Shown one piece after another: positions 58,294 through 64,000 of a stretch of DNA of 64,000 nucleotides. The notes beneath the pieces were generated by a model. It worked only from the letters and a program-made list of their open reading frames with translations. It made no database searches and was not told the DNA's origin. A program made the position numbers and the translations under genes. The DNA is from Dolomedes plantarius. Taxonomy: Eukaryota; Arthropoda; Arachnida; Araneae; Dolomedidae. Numbering within the stretch: position 1 is the stretch's first letter; every line of letters starts with the position of its first letter. The stretch lies in assembly GCA_907164885.2 (NCBI GenBank), contig OU015490.1:92992799-93056798 (forward strand). Reading direction: 5' to 3'.

Positions 58294-59715
58294 CACTGCT
58301 GGCCACCCAAATTGCAACACCAAGAAAGACAAGAGATATCACAAAAAAATTTATTTTGTAGATAACCTGTTGACTAAGTATCAAATGATTAAATTTATAG
58401 ACTTCTGTGAAGTGTGGTTCCTGCCAAAATCAGTAGCCACAGTAGCCGCCATTGTTGGAGATCACCACTGCCACACGCCTCGGCATTGATTTAAAGAGAC
58501 TTTGGATGAGTTCTTGGGGTACAGCAGACCAAGCAGCTTCCACACGTTGCCAAAGTTGATCTGCTGTGGCAGCTGGAGATGGAATCTGGGTCAATCGTAG
58601 AGCAACCATGGACCACATGTTTTCTATAGGCGAAAGATCCGGAGAGCGAGGCGGCCATGGAAGCAATTCAATCTGGCGATTGACGAAGAACTGTTGGACA
58701 ATGCGTGCCACGTGTGGTCGCGCATTATCCTGTTGAAATATGGCTGTGGGCAAGCCCTGAAGGTAAGGAAGGACAACTGGCTCCAAGAACTCGGAGATGT
58801 AGCGCTGGCTGTTTAAAGTACCGGCAATGCGTACTAGAGGTGTGCGAGAGTGATATCCAATACCGCCCCATACCATAATACCCGGTGAAGGACCAGTGTG
58901 GCAGTGCATAACGCAGCTGTTCAGCATCCTCTCTTCACGGTGTCTCCAGACTCGAATGCGACCATCGTGGTGTTGCAGACAGAAGCGTGACTCGTCATTA
59001 AAGACAATTTCATTCCATTCTGCCGTCCACATCCTTCTGTTATCTCCCATTTGCGGCGGAGACGTCTGTGGTTCTGCGTCAAGGGTAGACAAAGCAATGG
59101 ACGTCTTGCGGACAGACCACTCTGCTGTAAACGGCGTCGAATGGTACGCGCAGACACTGGATGATACGTTACAGACTGCATGTGCTGTGCTATGGTTCGT
59201 GATGTGACTGAGCGATCCGTCACTGCCATGTGCACAATTTGTGCACATGACAGTTTGTGCACATTTGTGCAAGTGGTGCGCTGAGGTGGGTGCGATCGAA
59301 CACGCCGGTCCGTCGTACACTCCTGCATCCAACGATCACATATCCGCTTTACAGTTGTTTGGTTTCGTCCAACACGAATACCGATTTCCCTGAAAGATAA
59401 TCCACAATCTCGGTAGGCCACTATCCTTCCTCTGTCGAACTCGGATACTTGATCAAAAGATGATCGCTGTTTTCGACGAGGCATAATTGATCGTTTTTTT
59501 GAAAAAACCACAAGAAAAACACAATTACCGAACTTGAAATCGTCGAAATCTTGAAGCCTTTAATAGCGCTTTGAAGTGGCGCCACAGGCGCGCGTGATGT
59601 GCGTCTGCGCTGAAATTCTAATCATTTGCATATCTCACCTCCGCTAATGCATGTTGTAAATTTCATGTTATTTGCATGTTTCCTTCAGGGTGTGCATTTA
59701 CAGTGGCCAGCAGTG
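58294..59715 (-). mobile_element. Tc1-like transposon, DD34E, GC-rich, one frameshift
   Basis: CACTGCTGGCCAC at the left end and its inverse at the right end are flanked by TA on both sides, within the TA tract of the Helitron-like copy. The element is 1,422 bp, typical of Tc1. Its GC content is clearly higher than that of all its surroundings, fitting a recent arrival from a different source, though base composition alone does not prove transfer. Confidence 0.93.
58430..59484 (-). pseudogene. Tc1 transposase, broken by one frameshift
   Basis: Starts at ATG 59484 (MPRRKQRSSFDQVSEFDRG); a longer in-frame start exists at 59511. The first frame contains both paired helix-turn-helix subdomains (FREIGIRVGRNQTTVKRICDRW and SARTIRRRLQQSGLSARRP). 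Near 59041-59052 the frame changes, and the second frame (to the stop at 58430) carries the catalytic core: FNDESRF (first D), QQDNARPHVA (second D) and SPDLSPIENMW (E), with 34 residues between the last two. The usual length is about 340 residues, and the two frames together supply it. A single indel separates this copy from an intact gene, so decay is slight. Confidence 0.9.
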
Positions 59716-59830
59716 TATATATATATATATATATGTATATATATTTATTTATTTTTGGCATTAATTGTATACATTGATCGTTGCATTTAATTTGAATGTA
59801 CTCCGTAGCGAAGTGCGGGTTTTCAGCTAG

Positions 59831-60181
59831 TCGTATTATATATTTCTAATTGTAGATGTCGTAATAGTAGGGACCTGTCCCACGCGTCTCCTTTATGTGG
59901 TGTTTCCATTACTTTGATAGCTCCCTGTATGCGCAACGATTGTACATTCCTTAATTTTTTTAGCTTGCATAAATTGCAATTGATAATATCTATTAGATTT
60001 CTTTAATGTTCATAAATACTTCGGAATGTTCAGGTATCAAATATTTCTTAATAACAAAAGATTATTCTTTAGATAAGTATTCCTTAGATAAGTTTTTTTT
60101 ATTTTATTTCCATTGGCAAGAATTACAGGACAACAGATATCAAAAACACTTCCTTAGATAAGTATTTTAAGGAATAAAATT
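59831..60181. other. Spacer before the LTR element
   Basis: Block CCTTAGATAAGTATT is repeated near 60083 and 60152. Otherwise nothing recognised. Confidence 0.5.
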
Positions 60182-60618
60182 TGTAGAGAATCTATGCTCA
60201 CTTCTACCCAGACCTGGGTGTATATAATTTGAAGTGGCACTCTATCTGAATTTGAAACAAACACAGTTTATACATGAAACAATGTTTATTGAATTCGTTG
60301 CACATATAATTGGCTTTTACAGCAATAAGCATACGTACACTTGTACGGAATATAAATACAGCTTTCAAGAACAATATATTTTCTATACTCACGAACAGTA
60401 AGTCAAACCAGCAGTACTGCCATGTAAACTTCTGGCCCGCTAAGCACTAGCGCAGGATAACACCTTTTCAACCTTAACAACCTCTCCTTTTCATTAATGA
60501 CGCTGCGTGGTATTTATACTAAGCGCGTATGCCGAAATTAGTATATCTAAAGCAGCTTCTTTAATTCACTCACACAAAAGTTCGATTCTTGTGAATCGAA
60601 TCTTGTGTATACCTTACA
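60182..60618 (-). repeat. 3' LTR (minus-strand sense)
   Basis: Identical to the other LTR except near 60352, 60543 and 60553. It contains the same TATAAATA box and AATAAA signal. An exact 8-bp inverted repeat (TTCGATTC/GAATCGAA) lies close to its 5' edge in sense orientation. Confidence 0.95.
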
Positions 60619-60622
60619 CTGG

Positions 60623-60630
60623 CCTCCCTC
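60623..60630 (-). promoter_or_regulatory. Polypurine tract
   Basis: On the minus strand GAGGGAGG, preceded by a T-rich run, lies four bases before the 3' LTR. It is the expected primer site for second-strand DNA synthesis. Confidence 0.6.
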
Positions 60631-60710
60631 GAAAAAAAAATTAGGTAACTGAGGTCTGAACGGCTTCAGTTAACTAATTGAAAACGCGTGCTGGTCTGAC
60701 TTTTTACATA

Positions 60711-60860
60711 ATGGGTGGCAAAGCCAAAAAACCTTCCACACGTTGTGTGGGGGAAAAACGCCACTACCATTTTACAAAACTAACCCCGAAGGGTCCAGGT
60801 GACACCATCAAACAGTGGATTTGCAGAATTGCGGATACTGGGCTGCCAACTGCGCCATAA
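60711..60860 (+). CDS. Small antisense frame inside the LTR element, unknown
   Basis: I do not recognise this gene. From ATG 60711 to the stop ending at 60860 it encodes 49 residues, against the direction of gag, between the gag region and the 3' LTR. The composition is unusually protein-like for this window: basic N-terminus (GGKAKKPSTR), a Cys followed by HYHF, a PKGPGD turn, then WICRIAD. The spaced Cys, His, His and Cys could coordinate zinc. It may be a remnant of another gene captured by the element, or chance. No promoter is identified. Confidence 0.25.
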   Translation: MGGKAKKPSTRCVGEKRHYHFTKLTPKGPGDTIKQWICRIADTGLPTAP

Positions 60861-61152
60861 AATATCTATTTTAATTAAAAGTGACAACACAATTGCACAG
60901 CATGACATTTCTTGACTGTATCTGCTCTCCCCCAATTTATAATGTACATGTGTTATTTTTTTGTGAAGTTAGTACATTAGTGGTTAATTGGTATATTGTG
61001 TAGTATGTATTTTTCCCTAGTCACTACATGTCCCCTTCAAAAATTTATGAAACAACAGTATGCCGTTTTTTTTCAGTGGCTCACTCCTTCCCCTCAAAAT
61101 GTTTACACAGTATATACAATGGGGAACTTCAAACCAATTTGGTTCGGTTTTA

Positions 61153-61689
61153 TTAAAGGGTGGGAGTTAGAATAAGAGAATTGATACAAGACTTGTTCCT
61201 CATGAATGCAGCAACTTCCTTGCACCATTCTGTCCATTCCGTGGAACCTCTCTTGATGGTCGCAGTCCTAGTAAAGGGGTTCGTTGACCGTGTGGGCATC
61301 CTTCGTGCAGCAGGTCGTTGGTCCTGAGGCGCTGGTCCGGCTTGACGATGGACAGGAGGTCTCTTGGGAGGAGGCCAACCTTGCTGGGCTGCTGAAATCT
61401 TCCGTTTCCTGTACTTATGCAAAGGAACTTTAAAATTGTCATTCTTCCTTTTGATAACCTTGTGTACCTTATCAGCGACGCATTCATCCTTTGATGGAGT
61501 TTTTGTAGTGCACTCTTTACCTTTCTTCGTACTTTTGCTTGTATCGGTATTAAATTTTAATGCAGATTCTATTTTTTCAACAACCTGACTCTGCTTTTCG
61601 TATTTGTGCTTATACGACTTCTTGTTTACCGCCTTAATTACTACAGTATTAGCAGTTTTAATGCTGGTACCTGAAAGCACTTTTTCACG
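61153..61689 (-). CDS. Second frame of LTR element, reached by -1 frameshift
   Basis: This frame opens only a few codons before the A AAA AAC heptamer and has no ATG near its start. It is therefore most simply read as a -1 extension of gag, adding 178 residues after gag codon 480. The product is rich in lysine early (NKKSYKHKYEKQ, KKGKECTTK), then proline/arginine-rich (GWPPPKRPPVHRQAGPAPQ), ending in a WTEWCKEVAAFM segment. There is no DTG/DSG protease motif and no polymerase motif. It may be a nucleic-acid-binding tail replacing the lost pol, or what remains after an internal deletion joined gag to a distant segment. Confidence 0.55.
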   Translation of the reverse strand, partial: REKVLSGTSIKTANTVVIKAVNKKSYKHKYEKQSQVVEKIESALKFNTDTSKSTKKGKECTTKTPSKDECVADKVHKVIKRKNDNFKVPLHKYRKRKISAAQQGWPPPKRPPVHRQAGPAPQDQRPAARRMPTRSTNPFTRTATIKRGSTEWTEWCKEVAAFMRNKSCINSLILTPTL

Positions 61690-63128
61690 TTTTTTATCCC
61701 CTTAACTTTAGTTTTATCCTCTTTTGACGAAAAAGTCTCTTTGAAACTTGCGATATCAGAATCGTTATCATATAAATTCTTTAACACTGCTTCAGTTTTA
61801 GGAAGATTAAGCTTTTCGTACTGGTGCGTTTTAATGCAACCTGCGTCTATAACTTCCGAAGCATCAGCTAAACTACTTACAGTATAACTCTGTGTTAACT
61901 TTTCATCCTGACTCTCAGTATGGTTTTCATGTACTTTATTTAAAACCATATTATCAACCTGGCCTACACAATTCTCATTCGGCTGGGAACTTGAAATAAT
62001 ATCATCATTACCTAGCGAGTTCCTAATATCGTTTAAAGAATTTTTATTATCGTCAACTAATAAGTATTCACTAACTGCCGTAACGCATACTTCGTCATCT
62101 ACTAAATTTCCTTCATTAACAGATGTGTGAATATCATCTAAAATATCAGGTATAGCATTAATAATATCAGGTATAGCATTAATAGAAGTGTCAGATGATT
62201 TATTTTCTAAACCACTAGCATTAGTATGGGCACTATTTTCAGAAATTTGTACTGGAATTACCGCATTATTCCAGCTAGACTCTCTTTCTTTATAAGCCAC
62301 AAAAATACCCTGACTTTCACTATTCTCAAAATAATGATTACTGCTCGGACAAAATAATACATTTGACCACACAGTTTCAACAGGTTGAACCATATCATGT
62401 GAATCAACTTGCCAGTGCAAGTAAGGTGCTTGCATATTATTTACTTTAAGAGCACTAATTTCATTATAACGCCGTGCGCTTCTATTATTTTGCCTGCGGT
62501 ACTGCTTACGCTGCTGGTTTGAAACTCGCGAAAAATTTTGGCGCGGCTGTATAAAACTTCTCGTACCTGAATGACGGTACGGGGTAGCGAAGAAATGCCT
62601 ATTGTCATGTTTAGCTAAAGCTTGAAGGAGGGTAACCTTGTTTGTAATATTTTCATTGTCTAAAAAATCTTGAACACTTGGCTTCAAACGTTGGATAACT
62701 ATTTTTAAGATTACTGCTTCCGTCATTCCTTCTAAATATTCCTCACACTTGGAAATCTTTTCTGTAGCAAAATCTAACGCAGACTGACCTTCACGTTGCC
62801 TTAGCGAATAAATTTCCGCTTCAATTTCACTTTGATTAAAGGTCTTTGGAAAAACGCTAAGAAACTGTTGCTTGAATGACAAATAGTCAAAAATCAGATT
62901 ACTGCTTTGCATACACGTGTACCACTGAAATGCACTACCTCTTAAAGCGGCTAGAGCAATTTTAAGTTTATCCCCCTCTGGGGTGCATTGTTGCTGAAAG
63001 TAATGCTCAATTTTCTTTAGGAATTGGCTTGAGGGGCCGCCATTGAAGGTGGCTTCGAATGGTGCAAAATTCTGAGCCATAATTACCCGAGGAAAATTTC
63101 CAGCAGGGTTTTGTTCTACAACACTCAT
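61641..63128 (-). CDS. Gag-like polyprotein of LTR element, intact
   Basis: It would form the cytoplasmic particle that packages element RNA. The start at ATG 63128 lies about 135 bp after the 5' LTR. The product is 495 residues. Residues about 25-180 resemble the retrotransposon gag capsid region (FLKKIEHYFQQQ, LAALRGSAFQWY, FKQQFLSVFP, FNQSEIEAEIYSLRQREGQS, RLKPSVQDFL). Residues 195-225 are arginine/glutamine-rich and could bind RNA. No CCHC zinc knuckle is present. The C-terminal half is acidic, low in motif content, and contains a short tandem duplication (NAIPDI twice, near 315-330). The frame is uninterrupted, consistent with the young LTRs. Confidence 0.85.
   Translation of the reverse strand: MSVVEQNPAGNFPRVIMAQNFAPFEATFNGGPSSQFLKKIEHYFQQQCTPEGDKLKIALAALRGSAFQWYTCMQSSNLIFDYLSFKQQFLSVFPKTFNQSEIEAEIYSLRQREGQSALDFATEKISKCEEYLEGMTEAVILKIVIQRLKPSVQDFLDNENITNKVTLLQALAKHDNRHFFATPYRHSGTRSFIQPRQNFSRVSNQQRKQYRRQNNRSARRYNEISALKVNNMQAPYLHWQVDSHDMVQPVETVWSNVLFCPSSNHYFENSESQGIFVAYKERESSWNNAVIPVQISENSAHTNASGLENKSSDTSINAIPDIINAIPDILDDIHTSVNEGNLVDDEVCVTAVSEYLLVDDNKNSLNDIRNSLGNDDIISSSQPNENCVGQVDNMVLNKVHENHTESQDEKLTQSYTVSSLADASEVIDAGCIKTHQYEKLNLPKTEAVLKNLYDNDSDIASFKETFSSKEDKTKVKGIKNVKKCFQVPALKLLIL
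61689..61695 (-). promoter_or_regulatory. Canonical -1 ribosomal frameshift site A AAA AAC
   Basis: In gag frame the codons are ATA AAA AAC, so the heptamer fits the X XXY YYZ rule exactly. The gag stop is 15 codons downstream. The -1 frame is closed by a TAA two codons before the site and open for 178 codons after it. Confidence 0.7.
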
Positions 63129-63249
63129 TTTTTAAATAGTATATAAGTACTTGCAACAATTTTATCAATATAAGTACACAGTACACAGTTTTTAATTTCA
63201 ATTATGTTGTTCGTTACAAATGTAACGCTAACTACCAGGGTATATATAT

Positions 63250-63261
63250 CTTCGGGCGCCA
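63250..63261 (-). promoter_or_regulatory. Primer binding site
   Basis: One base after the 5' LTR, the minus strand reads TGGCGCCCGAAG. Its first 11 bases equal the start of the known tRNA-Lys primer sites of retroviruses, so a lysine tRNA primer is likely. Confidence 0.7.
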
Positions 63262-63262
63262 G

Positions 63263-63699
63263 TGTAGAGAATCTATGCTCACTTCTACCCAGACCTGGGT
63301 GTATATAATTTGAAGTGGCACTCTATCTGAATTTGAAACAAACACAGTTTATACATGAAACAATGTTTATTGAATTCGTTGCACATATAATTGGCTTTTA
63401 CAGCAATAAGCCTACGTACACTTGTACGGAATATAAATACAGCTTTCAAGAACAATATATTTTCTATACTCACGAACAGTAAGTCAAACCAGCAGTACTG
63501 CCATGTAAACTTCTGGCCCGCTAAGCACTAGCGCAGGATAACACCTTTTCAACCTTAACAACCTCTCCTTTTCATTAATGACGCTGCGTGGTATTTATAC
63601 TAAGCGCGTATGCGGAAATTAGCATATCTAAAGCAGCTTCTTTAATTCACTCACACAAAAGTTCGATTCTTGTGAATCGAATCTTGTGTATACCTTACA
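63263..63699 (-). repeat. 5' LTR (minus-strand sense)
   Basis: TG...CA borders, TATAAATA at 63599-63592 and AATAAA at 63371-63366 on the minus strand. These give a plausible transcription start and polyadenylation signal. The 62-codon frame that both LTRs contain is not considered a gene. Confidence 0.95.
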
Positions 63700-64000
63700 A
63701 ATTCTTTTCCAACTGTAGTTTATGCCAGCGTGAAAATCGATTAAAATACAATAATTTTCTTGTCCAAACCCTCCGATGTACCTTTCCTATGAGACTCAAA
63801 ACTCTTTTATGGTATTTCAAGCATAACTCTTTGTTAAATGGATCTAGCTATAAACATTTCTCTTTCCCTGGGCTTCTTATTTAGAACGTAAAATATGTCA
63901 TCAGCAATTTATCATAATCCTTACGTAAGCGATGTAAAATAAATATATTTGTTTCTATTTGGATTCTCTCTCTCTATCTCTACCATTTTGTTTTGGGAGA
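63700..64000. other. Right edge of window
   Basis: Begins with the AATT target duplication of the LTR element. A (CT)n run is near 63965-63980. No gene recognised. Confidence 0.5.

Larger units (their letters stand above)
57741..59830 (+). mobile_element. Non-autonomous Helitron-like element, type 2, copy D, split by a Tc1
   Basis: Starts TCTATATATAGAAAACAG and ends with the CTCCGTAGCGAAGTG hairpin and CAGCTAG. The two parts (57741-58293 and 59716-59830) together match the other type 2 copies, with an internal deletion (a CGAGAAAGATCA...AACGAAAAAAATTGAC junction near 57990-58010) removing about 130 bp. The Tc1 element lies in its (TA)n tract. Confidence 0.82.
60182..63699 (-). mobile_element. 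Young LTR retrotransposon, non-autonomous, 3.5 kb
   Basis: Two 437-bp direct repeats (60182-60618 and 63263-63699) differ at about three positions. They begin TG and end CA on both strands, and AATT flanks the element (60178-60181 and 63700-63703). On the minus strand the order is 5' LTR, primer site, gag-like gene, a short -1 frame, polypurine tract, 3' LTR. There is no protease, reverse transcriptase, RNase H or integrase motif in the 2.6-kb interior, so transposition must use enzymes from a related element. Gag relatedness and the 4-bp duplication suggest the Ty3/gypsy side, but this is inference. Confidence 0.92.

Noticed and set aside
58896..59207. 103-codon plus-strand frame
   Set aside because: Shadow of the Tc1 transposase on the opposite strand.
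60204..60392. 62-codon frame found in both LTRs
   Set aside because: Duplicate because the LTRs are duplicate; no protein features, and LTR functional signals overlap it.

Overview
The window looks like arthropod nuclear DNA, perhaps from a spider or other arachnid. That guess rests on general character: strong AT-richness, very many (TA)n tracts, tRNA-derived SINEs, and mariner, Tc1, Harbinger, hAT, piggyBac-like and Helitron-like elements together. Nothing in the sequence fixes the species. I see no confident host protein-coding gene and no prokaryotic organisation. Nearly everything recognisable is transposon, satellite or microsatellite, and most long reading frames are translations of (TA)n/(CA)n tracts.

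Layout. 1-8.0 kb: copies of a TTAA-flanked MITE family, a piggyBac-like shell (2878-5047) holding two Helitron-like elements with facing 3' ends, and a decayed mariner of DD41D type (5179-6479). 8.1-8.6 kb: a heat-shock-element array plus TATA box. 11.1-12.4 kb: a second DD41D mariner. 12.5-20.6 kb: LTR-like repeat, MITEs, a 241-bp foldback, a Helitron-like copy, and four copies (the last at 27.7 kb) of a repeat family bounded by TAACGTAGGATTAC inverted repeats. 20.9-29.2 kb: SINEs around a 102-bp tandem array, then featureless AT-rich DNA. 31-32.5 kb: a hAT-like element with a nested pogo/Tigger-like MITE. 33-42 kb: two TTAA elements (one inserted into a SINE), a Harbinger-like MITE and a deleted hAT. 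43.6-43.8 kb: a compact leftward polymerase II promoter with a short first exon, the best hint of a host gene. 44-50.3 kb: LTR-like repeats, SINE, Helitron-like copy, a long inverted repeat and a 52-bp minisatellite.

51.2-57.4 kb is the richest part: a 6.26-kb PIF/Harbinger transposon with about 72-bp terminal repeats, a three-exon DDE transposase, and an intact three-exon MADF-BESS protein on the opposite strand, tail to tail. The transposase is complete in its catalytic residues but cut short by one extra A in an A8 run. In Harbinger elements the transposase usually works with a DNA-binding partner protein, and the MADF-BESS protein is the obvious candidate here.

57.5-59.8 kb is a three-deep nest: a SINE cut by a Helitron-like element, itself cut by a GC-rich Tc1 (DD34E) with one frameshift. 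60.2-63.7 kb is a young LTR element (437-bp LTRs, about 3 differences, AATT target duplication) carrying a gag gene, a canonical A AAA AAC slippery site leading into a short second frame, and no recognisable polymerase, so it presumably depends on enzymes supplied by another element.
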